This document shows positions 1 through 7,377 of a stretch of 41,055 nt of DNA, one piece after another (position 1 is the first letter of the stretch; the number at the start of each line of letters is the position of its first letter). The notes under the pieces are model-generated. The model worked only from the letters and a program-made list of their open reading frames with translations. It ran no database searches and was not told where the DNA came from. This DNA is from CAZCZU01 sp964503475 (GTDB taxonomy: Bacteria; Pseudomonadota; Zetaproteobacteria; Mariprofundales; Mariprofundaceae), in assembly GCA_964503475.1 (NCBI GenBank), contig CAZCZU010000026.1:1-41055 (forward strand). The letters are read 5' to 3'. A program made the position numbers and the translations under genes.

Positions 1-139
1 AATATCCCAAACACTTATCGATTCCTACAGCCAAAAAATGGGGAGAGTTCAGCTTCGAAAGCGCTGCGACCGCAGTCTTGCCAGTGCCGATTTTTGCCGT
101 CACGCTAAAGCACGTCATATCGTTGATCCGGGAGTATTT

Positions 140-1504
140 ATGACCTCAGACACCGACCGCAAGATCTATGTGCTCGACACCAATGTGATTATCCATGATC
201 CGCAGGCGCTGAAGCAGTTTGGGGATAACGATCTGGTACTGCCCATCGCCGTGCTGGAGGAGATGGACAAGGTCAAACGCGGTTTCGACGAGCTGGCGCG
301 CAATGTGCGCGAGGCATCACGTTTCCTCGATGAGCTGAGTGACCAGACCGAGAATCTCGAGGATGGTTGTATGCTGCCGGGAGGCGGGCGCCTCTATTTC
401 GAATTGAATCACCAGTCGGTGGATGTGCTGCCGGAGACGATGAATCGGGGAAGTGGCGACAATCGTATTATTGCCGTCACCATGGCGCTGCAGCAGGAGA
501 AGCCGGATCGCAAGGTGGTGCTGGTCTCCAAGGATATCAACCTGCGTATCAAGGCACGGGCCCTTGGCCTGACCTCCGAGGACTACCGCACGGATCGTGT
601 GGTCGAGGATCTCGATGTACTTGCCAGCGGTCTGTTTCATCTCGATGAGGCGACCTGGTCGGCCATGGCCGAGGGTATGGAGGTCAGGGAGCTGGAGCAT
701 GGCAGCAGCTACAGCGTCAACTGGCCGGAGAGGATGACGCTTCCCTATATGAACAGCTTTGTGATGTTGCCGGGGGACAAGCAGCAGGCACTGCGCTGCG
801 TGCATGTGGATGAGAATCGTCGGATAGAGCTGCACGATGTTTACTCCTACCGCAACGAGCGCCATGCCATCTGGGGGGTGCAGGCGCGAAACCTGGAACA
901 GAATCTGGCCATCAACATGCTGATGGATCCGGAGCTCGATATCGTATCGCTGCTCGGCCTGGCCGGCTCCGGCAAGACCCTGCTGGCACTCGCCTGCGGT
1001 CTGCAGCAGACGCTCGATATGGGCATCTACGACCGTATTCTGGTGACGCGTGCGACGGTGCCGATGGGGCAGGATATCGGTTTTCTGCCGGGTACCGAAA
1101 AGGAGAAGCTGGAGCCGTGGATGGGGGCGGTGACCGATAACCTCTCCTATCTGCTGGGCGAAGGAGCACAGGATGTCTCGGCCGTGCTGGGGCAGCACAA
1201 GATCGAGATTGCGGCTCTCTCCTTTGCGCGTGGGCGCACCTTTACCCGGACCTGGCTGATTGTTGACGAGGCACAGAATCTCTCCCCCCACCAGATGAAG
1301 ACACTGGTGACCCGCATGGGTGAGGGTTCGAAGATCATCGTGCTCGGCAACAACGCCCAGATCGACACGCCGTACCTCACGGCTCATACCAATGGCCTGT
1401 CGATGGTGGTCAAGCAGTTTGCCGGCTGGGAGCATTCCGGCCATATCGTGCTTCAGGCGAGCGAGCGCTCGCGTCTGGCGGCCTACGCGACCCAGGTGCT
1501 GTAA
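140..1504 (+). CDS. PIN domain / PhoH-family ATPase
   Basis: The protein has 454 residues. The N-terminal third is a PIN-like nuclease domain: it opens with YVLDTNVIIHDP, and further acidic residues include the EEMD and DNRI segments. The C-terminal half is a PhoH-type P-loop ATPase with Walker A GLAGSGKT near residue 273 and Walker B LIVDEAQNLS near 372. PIN-PhoH proteins of this length are known as RNA helicase/ribonuclease-like proteins; the RNA substrate cannot be read from sequence. An upstream in-frame ATG at 38 exists, but the ATG at 140 is preceded by GGAG and begins exactly at the conserved PIN start, so I chose 140. It converges with the kinase-fusion gene, with only ten bases between the stop codons. 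Confidence 0.93.
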   Translation: MTSDTDRKIYVLDTNVIIHDPQALKQFGDNDLVLPIAVLEEMDKVKRGFDELARNVREASRFLDELSDQTENLEDGCMLPGGGRLYFELNHQSVDVLPETMNRGSGDNRIIAVTMALQQEKPDRKVVLVSKDINLRIKARALGLTSEDYRTDRVVEDLDVLASGLFHLDEATWSAMAEGMEVRELEHGSSYSVNWPERMTLPYMNSFVMLPGDKQQALRCVHVDENRRIELHDVYSYRNERHAIWGVQARNLEQNLAINMLMDPELDIVSLLGLAGSGKTLLALACGLQQTLDMGIYDRILVTRATVPMGQDIGFLPGTEKEKLEPWMGAVTDNLSYLLGEGAQDVSAVLGQHKIEIAALSFARGRTFTRTWLIVDEAQNLSPHQMKTLVTRMGEGSKIIVLGNNAQIDTPYLTAHTNGLSMVVKQFAGWEHSGHIVLQASERSRLAAYATQVL

Positions 1505-1514
1505 AGATCGACGG

Positions 1515-3035
1515 TCAGGCGTCCGGCTGTGGCGTTTTGTCCGGCCAGCGGCTGCTGTCGTCCAGGAAATGGATGTCATCCTCCTGTGGTTTTTCACAGG
1601 AGGCGAGCTGCTGTTCCAGTACGGCAAGATTGGCATCCGATACGTCGCGCCCAAGTTTTTCACGCGCGTTTACGCGTCTGCGCAATACATCTTCCGGTAT
1701 ATCGAGCCAGTAGAAGTGCAGCTCTGCCTGTCGCTGCCGGGCAAGCCTGCGCACATCTTCGCGCGAGCCGGGATGCAGGAAGGTGGCATCCAGAATGACC
1801 GACCAGCCGCCCTGCAGGGCAGTGTCGGCTGCTTCCAGCATGGCCTGGTAGGTGTGTCTGTGCATGGCGTCGCTGTAGAGCTCGTCCTGCTTCAGGCCGG
1901 CAGCGATGCGTTTGCGGGTGGCATCCGAGCGGATAATCACCGCGCGTTCATGCTGCAGTGCCTCCAGGGCCAGGTGGCTCTTGCCGCTGCCCGATAGCCC
2001 GCCGATGGCAAACAGCTGCGGATGGGCCGGCTGGGTATAGCGGGTGGCCAGCTCGAAATAGTGGCGTGCCTCACGCCACTGCTCCTCCGCCTCTGTGGCC
2101 GGCATCTCCTCGCCCAGCAGGCAGGCTACCTTGCCACGCACGCCGGCCCGGTAGCACAGGTAGAGGGGGAGAAGGGCAAGCCCTGCGTAGTCGCCGGTCT
2201 GTTCCAGGTAGCGTGAGAGAAAACGCAGGCCGAGTTCGGGATGCCCCCGGGCATCGCAATCCATGATCAGGAAAGCGGCATCGTTCATGGCATCGATCAT
2301 GCGGTATTCGTCGTTGAATTCGATGCAGTCGAAAGCGACCGGGCGATCGTGCAGCAGGGTGATGTTGCGCAGATGCAGGTCGCCGTGGCAGCAGCGGATG
2401 TGTCCCTCGCTCTGACGCCGGCTCAGTGGTTCTTGCATGCTGGTCAGGCTTCGTTCGGCGTAGTCACGCAGAGCGGCGAGGCTGTTGCGTCCGATGGCTA
2501 CATCGATGTGGCGTGCTCCGACTTCCAGGTTGGCCTCGATGTGGCGGCGCAGAATGAGAGGGTCGCCGAAGTCCGGGTTGGCGCCGCTGCTTTGCTCGCT
2601 GCTGTGCAGGGTTGCGATGTCGATGGCCAGCATATCCATCCACGCCGGATCGAAGCGGCCCGATTCGAGGCGTCGGTCGAGCAGGTCTGTTTGCGCGAAC
2701 TGGCGCATCATGAGGGCGTACTCGCAGATATTGGTGTCGCCGAACATGAACGCATCCCCGTCGCTGCTGATGGGGAGGACCTCCAGATAAATCTCGGATG
2801 CGAGGCGCCGGTTCAGCAGGAGCTCCTGATCGCAGAAGTGGCGGCGCCTGGCGAGGCTTGTGAAGTCGAGGAAACCGAAATTGACCGGTTTCTTGATTTT
2901 GTAGGCGAAGTCGCCGGTCAGGATGACCCATGAGATATGGGTTTCAAGCAGGCGGATGTCGCGGGTGGCGTGGGGGTAGAATGCCGGGTTGCCCATGGCC
3001 CCGATCAGAGGCGGCAACCCGGCATCTGCGTTCAT
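1515..3035 (-). CDS. Aminoglycoside phosphotransferase-like / P-loop kinase fusion protein
   Basis: About 506 residues with two parts. Residues 1 to about 340 look like an APH/choline-kinase fold, with the catalytic-loop motif HGDLHLRN near residue 215 and the metal-binding FDCIEF about 15 residues later. The C-terminal part is an AAA_33-type P-loop kinase with Walker A GGLSGSGKS near 346. This two-domain architecture is common in proteobacteria and is usually annotated only as bifunctional aminoglycoside phosphotransferase/ATP-binding protein. No antibiotic-resistance role should be inferred. The start is uncertain: the ATG at 3035 lies ten bases after the CBS gene stop, and an ATG at 2996 is also possible; neither has a strong ribosome site. 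It is probably co-transcribed with the CBS gene upstream. Confidence 0.85.
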   Translation of the reverse strand: MNADAGLPPLIGAMGNPAFYPHATRDIRLLETHISWVILTGDFAYKIKKPVNFGFLDFTSLARRRHFCDQELLLNRRLASEIYLEVLPISSDGDAFMFGDTNICEYALMMRQFAQTDLLDRRLESGRFDPAWMDMLAIDIATLHSSEQSSGANPDFGDPLILRRHIEANLEVGARHIDVAIGRNSLAALRDYAERSLTSMQEPLSRRQSEGHIRCCHGDLHLRNITLLHDRPVAFDCIEFNDEYRMIDAMNDAAFLIMDCDARGHPELGLRFLSRYLEQTGDYAGLALLPLYLCYRAGVRGKVACLLGEEMPATEAEEQWREARHYFELATRYTQPAHPQLFAIGGLSGSGKSHLALEALQHERAVIIRSDATRKRIAAGLKQDELYSDAMHRHTYQAMLEAADTALQGGWSVILDATFLHPGSREDVRRLARQRQAELHFYWLDIPEDVLRRRVNAREKLGRDVSDANLAVLEQQLASCEKPQEDDIHFLDDSSRWPDKTPQPDA

Positions 3036-3045
3036 CAAGGCAGCG

Positions 3046-3492
3046 TTACAGCTCCTGATGGATATAGAGGCCGCGGGCGATGTCGCCGATGCTGACCATG
3101 CCGACAAGTTTGCCGCCATCGACGACCGGCATGCGGCGCAGGTTCTTCAGGCCCATGTACGAGGCCGCCTTCAGAGCCGGATCGTCGGCGGAGACGTGCA
3201 TCGGATTGGCCGTCATCACCTCCTTGACCTTCATGGTCAGGACACGGCGGTAGTTCTGTTCCATCTCCTCGAAGTCGCGGGTGTGGACCGTATCGTGGAC
3301 ATATTCACCGAAGTTCGGATAGAGGGGCAGCATGGTGTCTCGTATGGTGACAATGCCAATCAGGGCATTGTTGCTGTCGATCACAGGCAGGGCGCCGCAA
3401 CGGCGCATGACCATCTTTTCAACGACCGAACGCAAGGTGTCGCTCTCCTTGGCTGTCAGCGGGGTGGCGGTCATGACATCTGAGACTTTCAT
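3046..3492 (-). CDS. CBS-pair domain protein
   Basis: A soluble protein of 148 residues made of two CBS repeats. The first begins KVSDVMTATP and ends near GIVTIRDTML; the second begins KVKEVMTANP and ends near GMVSIGDIARG. CBS pairs bind adenosyl ligands (AMP, ATP, SAM) and act as regulatory modules, and stand-alone pairs are common. The start at 3492 is supported by AAGGAGG seven bases upstream. An upstream ATG at 3519 would add nine residues that do not fit the fold. It lies ten bases ahead of the APH/P-loop kinase gene, so the two are probably one transcription unit. The partner it regulates is unknown. Confidence 0.9.
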   Translation of the reverse strand: MKVSDVMTATPLTAKESDTLRSVVEKMVMRRCGALPVIDSNNALIGIVTIRDTMLPLYPNFGEYVHDTVHTRDFEEMEQNYRRVLTMKVKEVMTANPMHVSADDPALKAASYMGLKNLRRMPVVDGGKLVGMVSIGDIARGLYIHQEL

Positions 3493-3554
3493 ACTTTCCT
3501 CCTTGAAATGACGGGACACCCCTAACTTAGCACGCCGGCAGCTGTTTATGGAAG

Positions 3555-3926
3555 CTATTGGCTGCGTACGAACAAAAGACGCTTTTCCACCTTTTCCGGC
3601 AGTACCAGGGTCAGGTGCTGTCCATCTTCCGCCAGTTCGACGCGTACCGGTTTGGTCCAGCGGTCACCGATGCTGAAGCCGACACCATCCTTCATGTTCT
3701 CCAGCAGGGTCAGTACCCGGAAGGGCGGGTTCTCGTCCGGGCGGACAAACTTGATGGTCTCATCCTCGTAAAATTGCAGGGTTGCGGTGCCGTCGACCTG
3801 TTGCCACTTGCCGGTCAGGGTCTCAATGGTCTGCAGCGGCACCGGATCCGAGACCTGGGTGCAGGCGGCAAGCCAGAGGAGCAACATCAGGGTGGCCGGA
3901 CGGCGGAGTCGATGGATATATGTCAT
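3555..3926 (-). CDS. Predicted small lipoprotein, unknown function
   Basis: A protein of 123 residues with a lipoprotein signal peptide: a basic start, a hydrophobic stretch, and lipobox LAAC with the lipidated Cys at residue 22. The mature part is a small, probably beta-rich domain that starts near LTGKWQQVDGTATLQF, a pattern seen in lipocalin-like or stress-type lipoproteins. I do not recognise the family with confidence. The gene starts three bases after the stop of another lipoprotein gene, so the two form a pair. Confidence 0.75.
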   Translation of the reverse strand: MTYIHRLRRPATLMLLLWLAACTQVSDPVPLQTIETLTGKWQQVDGTATLQFYEDETIKFVRPDENPPFRVLTLLENMKDGVGFSIGDRWTKPVRVELAEDGQHLTLVLPEKVEKRLLFVRSQ

Positions 3927-3929
3927 GAA

Positions 3930-4355
3930 CTATTTCCCTTGCTTGAATGTATGGCCGACGATGAACAGCTTCTCTTTGTCCAGGGGGCGCATGATGGTGA
4001 CAGTCTCCTCGGCACGCCCCTTGGCAAAGTGCAAGCGGTAGCCGTAGATGTAGAAGTCACCGCTGTAACGCGGATCTTTCTGGCTGAATGACTTGTGAGC
4101 CTCCTGCAGGGGGCCCAGCTCCGCTTCCATTGCGGCGAGCTTTCTTTGCCATGCTTCACGCGGTGTGCGTTTAAAAAACTCCTCGCCATACAGCTTCATG
4201 GCGCCGTCCCAGTTCGGCTTCATCATCTCCTGATGCAACTCCTTGACCAGTTTGTCGGCCGATTCCTGCTTGTTTGCATCGTACAGGCAGGCTGTCAGCA
4301 GCAGGGCGCTCAGAAAAACGATTGCGATATTGCGCGCTTGCATGGGTATGGCCAT
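3930..4355 (-). CDS. Predicted lipoprotein (NTF2/DUF4019-like fold possible)
   Basis: A protein of 141 residues. The start at 4355 has AAGGAGG at a good distance upstream. A short signal peptide ends in lipobox LTAC. The mature domain begins with helices (SADKLVKELHQEMMKPNWDGAMKLYG) and ends in strands, as in the small periplasmic NTF2-like proteins annotated DUF3887 or DUF4019. That resemblance is pattern-level only. It is the first gene of the minus-strand group and is divergent from the cytochrome operon at 4469, with about 113 bases between the starts. Confidence 0.75.
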   Translation of the reverse strand: MAIPMQARNIAIVFLSALLLTACLYDANKQESADKLVKELHQEMMKPNWDGAMKLYGEEFFKRTPREAWQRKLAAMEAELGPLQEAHKSFSQKDPRYSGDFYIYGYRLHFAKGRAEETVTIMRPLDKEKLFIVGHTFKQGK

Positions 4356-4432
4356 TTCAAGCCTCCTTGGTTGGGCGTCGGCTGCATGCTATGAGTTTCC
4401 ACGGGCAATGGCCATGCCGGCCTTTTTGCCCC

Positions 4433-4460
4433 TTGCATTGCGTCTGTGAGCCGGAATAAT
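4433..4460 (+). promoter_or_regulatory. Candidate sigma70 promoter for the 4469 operon
   Basis: TTGCAT at 4433-4438 and AATAAT at 4455-4460 are 16 bases apart. The -10 match is five of six and the -35 match is weaker. Transcription would begin almost at the ATG at 4469, which also lacks a Shine-Dalgarno sequence, so the message could be leaderless. This is inferred by eye only. Confidence 0.3.
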
Positions 4461-4468
4461 GCCGCAAC

Positions 4469-5116
4469 ATGACACAAAAGAAGCAGCCGTTTAAACCCGG
4501 CGAGAAAATCATGTTCATGGTGGCGGGTGGTTTTGTTGTCCTTGCCGTCATCGCTTTCATCATCATGCAGATCGTCATCGCGACATCCGACAAGCCGTTG
4601 TTTGAAAACAAGACGCATTTCAAACTCAGCCAGGAGGGTGATCACGGTTCCGAGCTGTTCCGCCTTAACGGGTGTACGACCTGCCATCGTGCGCTGCGCA
4701 ACGGCACCAATATGGGCCAGACCGCAGATCTTGATGGTGTCGGTTCGCGTCGCACCTTCGAGTGGATATACGCCTTCCTGCAGCATCCGGAAAAGAATTA
4801 CGGGGCGCGCACCATCGATCATGGACCTGAGCCCAAGCGGGCAGCCTATGTGGCCAAGATGCCTCAGAAGGATCTGCATGCGATTGCTGTCTTCCTCTCT
4901 GAGCTGAAGGCCGAGCAGGGATCGGCCGCTTCGCCTCTGCCGCCGGAAGGGCGTTCGGATTTTATCGATGACATGGTCAAGACCTGGGCTCCGAAAGAGT
5001 GGGAGCACAAGTACAAGGACGTGCGTCAAGTCGAGAAAGAGAAAGAAGAGAAAGCCAAAGAAGCCCGGGATGCAGAGCAGAAGTCCGGCCAGGCAGCAGA
5101 AGGAGTGGTTCAATGA
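4469..5116 (+). CDS. Membrane-anchored monohaem cytochrome c
   Basis: A protein of 215 residues. One N-terminal membrane segment (about residues 15-38) is followed by a periplasmic cytochrome c domain with haem site CTTCH at residues 69-73; a Met in the segment AKMPQKDL is the likely second axial ligand. The tail from about residue 180 is very rich in Lys and Glu and probably helical. The arrangement resembles the small NorC or CcoO-like anchored cytochromes that feed electrons to a haem-copper oxidase subunit I. The next gene, overlapping by ATGA, encodes exactly such a subunit-I-like fragment, which supports a functional pair. Substrate and direction of electron flow are not visible. Confidence 0.88.
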   Translation: MTQKKQPFKPGEKIMFMVAGGFVVLAVIAFIIMQIVIATSDKPLFENKTHFKLSQEGDHGSELFRLNGCTTCHRALRNGTNMGQTADLDGVGSRRTFEWIYAFLQHPEKNYGARTIDHGPEPKRAAYVAKMPQKDLHAIAVFLSELKAEQGSAASPLPPEGRSDFIDDMVKTWAPKEWEHKYKDVRQVEKEKEEKAKEARDAEQKSGQAAEGVVQ

Positions 5117-5619
5117 GTCAGCCGTGGGAAGATCAGGAGTATGTGCGCTATACGCTGTGGTTTGTCTTTGCCTGTGTGGTCTACAGTATCATCGGTTTCT
5201 CCTGGGGCGCACTGATGGGCGGCATTGCCGAGTTTCGTCATTTCGTCGACCACCGCCTGCATGGTAACCTGATTGTTCGCGCTCATACCCACATCAACCT
5301 GCTGGGCTGGGTCGAGATGGCGATCTTTGCCGCTGTTTACTACATTATTCCGCGCCTGGTACAGCGTGGCATCTATAGCATGAAGCTGGTCAAGGTGCAT
5401 TTCTGGACGCATAACCTCGGCCTGATCGGCATGGTCGTCTTCTTCACCACCGCCGGCATTGTCGGCGGCAATGCCAGTGTAACCATGACGCCGGCCGAGG
5501 TTGAGGTGCTGGTTAAGCCGTGGCTGGCCACGATGGGTATCTTCGGCACCCTGGTTCTGCTGGCCAACTGTATCTGGGCCTACAACATTTTCCGTACCTG
5601 CTGGGGGTGGGATAAATGA
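5113..5619 (+). CDS. Short haem-copper oxidase subunit I-like membrane protein
   Basis: Only 168 residues with about four membrane segments. The core, RAHTHINLLGWVEMAI (residues 57-72) then VHFW (95-98), closely resembles the C-terminal helices of the full CcoN in this window (AHAHLALLGF then FHFW). It has the paired His (58, 60) that ligate haems in CcoN, but nothing corresponding to the Cu-B His cluster or the cross-linked Tyr. It therefore cannot be a complete oxygen-reducing subunit. It may bind a haem b and act as an electron-transfer or assembly partner for the cytochrome encoded just upstream. The start overlaps the previous stop (ATGA) and the end overlaps the next start (ATGA). Confidence 0.85.
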   Translation: MSQPWEDQEYVRYTLWFVFACVVYSIIGFSWGALMGGIAEFRHFVDHRLHGNLIVRAHTHINLLGWVEMAIFAAVYYIIPRLVQRGIYSMKLVKVHFWTHNLGLIGMVVFFTTAGIVGGNASVTMTPAEVEVLVKPWLATMGIFGTLVLLANCIWAYNIFRTCWGWDK

Positions 5620-6119
5620 ACCGTCTGTCGATTGCCCTGATGACACTGCTGGGTCTTGCGGCCTGTAATGTCGGGGGGAGCGGCAATTTCACCCAGGGTG
5701 AGGAGGTGCCGTCCGTACGTACCAAGACCCTGGCCGATGTGGGCGGCGACCTCTCCAAGCTGACCAGCTACCGCTATCCCGATCCGCGCATGTACAAAAT
5801 GTCGTTCGACGAGGCGCTGAAGAAGGGTAAGCCGATCGTGCTTGAGTTTGCCACGCCGGGTCACTGCACGCAGTGCGACAAGCAGTTGCAGTTGCTGAAG
5901 GTGATGATGGACAAGTACGGGGACAACGTCATCTTCCTGCATATGGATCAGTATTATAATCCGGAGGCCTACGATGCCTTTCAGGTGCGCGGCGAGCCGT
6001 GGACCTTTGTGATCGGTCGCGATCGCAAGGTGCGTATGGTTTACCCCGGCCGTATCCTCTATCAGGAGATCGATCCTGTTCTGGCCGACCTGGCCGGTGA
6101 GGCGAAGGGGCAGGGATGA
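5616..6119 (+). CDS. Thioredoxin-like lipoprotein with CTQC motif
   Basis: A protein of 167 residues with a lipoprotein signal peptide (lipobox LAAC, Cys 17). The mature domain is thioredoxin-like: IVLEFATPGHCTQCDKQ carries a CxxC pair (Cys 84 and 87), followed by a cis-Pro-like segment RGEPWTFVIG. Periplasmic CxxC proteins beside cytochrome and copper-enzyme genes usually reduce apocytochrome cysteines or deliver copper. The phrase KGKPIVLEF is typical of the DsbD-gamma/thioredoxin_7 type. It is ATGA-coupled on both sides, so it belongs to the cytochrome/subunit-I-fragment operon. Confidence 0.85.
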   Translation: MNRLSIALMTLLGLAACNVGGSGNFTQGEEVPSVRTKTLADVGGDLSKLTSYRYPDPRMYKMSFDEALKKGKPIVLEFATPGHCTQCDKQLQLLKVMMDKYGDNVIFLHMDQYYNPEAYDAFQVRGEPWTFVIGRDRKVRMVYPGRILYQEIDPVLADLAGEAKGQG

Positions 6120-6583
6120 GTAAGCGCTGGGATGAGGTGCAGTGCCAGCTGCGCCCGGACACGAATGGTGTGATCTGGGATCTGGCGCTGTATGTGCCGA
6201 CGGTCGGTTTTCTGATTCTCTGGGGATTGAAGCTCTGGTTCATCAACGACGAGGATCAGGTGATTTTCGCTTATGGCCTGCTGTTTCTCGGCTTCTTCTT
6301 TCTGATGGCGGGCGGCAACCGGATTGGTCGTCGTTTGCTGCTTCTGCCTTCGGCGCCGGTGGCGCTCGATGTAACCCGTGACAAGGTGCGACTGCAACTC
6401 AAGGGTGGCGAATCGGTCTCCCTGATTAAGGATGTACGTTTCTTCACCGATTATGCCGGCAAATCGTTCGGTCTGAGCGGCATGGATGCCCAGGGGGCAA
6501 GTCGCCAGTTTGTATTCCATCGCAAGCAGTTTGACGAAGCGATTTATGAGGGTGTCGTCAAGGCGCTCGAAAAATATCGATAA
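6116..6583 (+). CDS. Two-TM membrane protein with C-terminal cytoplasmic domain
   Basis: A protein of 155 residues. Two membrane segments (about 23-42 and 48-66) form a hairpin, followed by a soluble beta-rich domain (VALDVTRDKVRLQLKGGESV onward) like the PH-type domains of small bacterial membrane proteins. I do not recognise a named family. It is the last gene of the ATGA-coupled operon, so a role in the same cytochrome/oxidase-like complex is inferred from position only. Confidence 0.75.
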   Translation: MSKRWDEVQCQLRPDTNGVIWDLALYVPTVGFLILWGLKLWFINDEDQVIFAYGLLFLGFFFLMAGGNRIGRRLLLLPSAPVALDVTRDKVRLQLKGGESVSLIKDVRFFTDYAGKSFGLSGMDAQGASRQFVFHRKQFDEAIYEGVVKALEKYR

Positions 6584-6606
6584 GCAGGGCGCGCCGGAGG
6601 CTCGGG

Positions 6607-6801
6607 TCAATAGCCCCGGCGACGTCTGACCACATCCCACACCATGTATCCCATTGCCAGTGCGCCGACGCATACGGCAGCCGCAATGGCGATGGTTTCC
6701 GTCTTTTCACTGACCAGTCCGCCGAGAAACATGTGGACAACATAACCAAGAATAAACAGCGACGAGATGCCGCTGATCGTGTAGATAATAATTTCCTTCA
6801 T
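6607..6801 (-). CDS. Small two-TM membrane protein
   Basis: A protein of 64 residues from the ATG at 6801, starting MKEIIIYTISG. Two membrane helices (about 4-24 and 34-52) are followed by an Arg-rich cytoplasmic end. Upstream in-frame ATGs at 6816 and 6837 are possible but add a non-hydrophobic leader. It lies alone on the minus strand between two plus-strand operons. Function is unknown. It is shorter than most annotated genes but has a clean membrane-protein pattern. Confidence 0.55.
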   Translation of the reverse strand: MKEIIIYTISGISSLFILGYVVHMFLGGLVSEKTETIAIAAAVCVGALAMGYMVWDVVRRRRGY

Positions 6802-6958
6802 GCGGAAATAATGCATGCGCCCGGGTATGTCCGGCAAGTGTTACGAAAATGGTAGCCATGGCCTGCTTACGGGCTTGACAATATCTTGCGGTGGCATAGC
6901 GTGCTGTCCATTAAAAGGAATTCATGTTGGGTTCATTATCTTGGAAGAGGAGGGCTGA

Positions 6959-7222
6959 ATGAAGAATTCAATCTGGCTGACGATGGTCGCAGGTTTTGTT
7001 ACGGGCATGGGTAACGGCTCGGTATTTGCTTGCGCTTTCATGCTTGCGCTCGGTAGGGAGCCGTTCAGTGAGGCGGGTATCTGGGGCATGGATGCGTACT
7101 GGCCGCTGACGTATCAGGGTCTTGTTGACTTCATCATGATCGTATTCGGTATCGGATTCGTCATGATCCTGGGCTACGCGCTGAAGCAACACGCAATTAT
7201 CGAAGGTCTTCAAAAGGAATAG
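6959..7222 (+). CDS. Small membrane protein, first gene of the oxidase operon
   Basis: A protein of 87 residues with two membrane segments (about 5-30 and 52-76) separated by a Trp/Tyr-containing loop. A strong ribosome site (GAGGAGGG) lies just before the ATG. It precedes the 35-residue protein and ccoN, so it is probably co-transcribed with the oxidase. It has no haem- or metal-binding motif and matches no oxidase accessory protein that I recognise. Confidence 0.75.
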   Translation: MKNSIWLTMVAGFVTGMGNGSVFACAFMLALGREPFSEAGIWGMDAYWPLTYQGLVDFIMIVFGIGFVMILGYALKQHAIIEGLQKE

Positions 7223-7235
7223 AGGAGGAAGGGTA

Positions 7236-7343
7236 ATGAGTACGATTGCATCGATTCTCGGCGTATTGTTGGCATTCTCCAGTATGTGGTTTGCGTGGTA
7301 TCTGCTGATGCCTGGCCAGCACGACGAAGAGCACGAGATCTAA
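7236..7343 (+). CDS. 35-residue single-TM protein with His/Glu tail
   Basis: This very short gene starts at an ATG with GAGGAGGAAGGG upstream and encodes one membrane helix followed by a polar tail, GQHDEEHEI. Both the position (between an operon member and ccoN) and the clear ribosome site support real translation. CcoQ and CcoM in other cbb3 oxidases are similarly tiny single-helix subunits, so a structural oxidase subunit is a reasonable inference. There is no sequence proof of homology. Confidence 0.6.
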   Translation: MSTIASILGVLLAFSSMWFAWYLLMPGQHDEEHEI

Positions 7344-7377
7344 GTGTCGCATAAATCTATAGGGGGTCTGTAAAAAG

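Noticed and set aside
317..1663. A 448-codon minus-strand open frame
   Set aside because: It is antisense to the PIN-PhoH gene, whose Walker motifs are clear, and its translation is low in recognisable structure.
1515..3035. Antibiotic-resistance kinase
   Set aside because: The APH-like fold is fused to a P-loop kinase, an architecture that is chromosomal and widespread, with no mobile-element context.
5113..5619. Truncated ccoN pseudogene
   Set aside because: The gene is ATGA-coupled on both sides, has an intact frame and a matching second locus at 19994, so it looks functional.
6875..6906. FNR-box or sigma54 promoter ahead of the oxidase operon
   Set aside because: TTGACAATATCTTG has only one good FNR half, and TGGCATAGCGTGCTG has the wrong GG-to-GC spacing for sigma54. 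TTGACA at 6875 has no convincing -10 at 16-18 bases.
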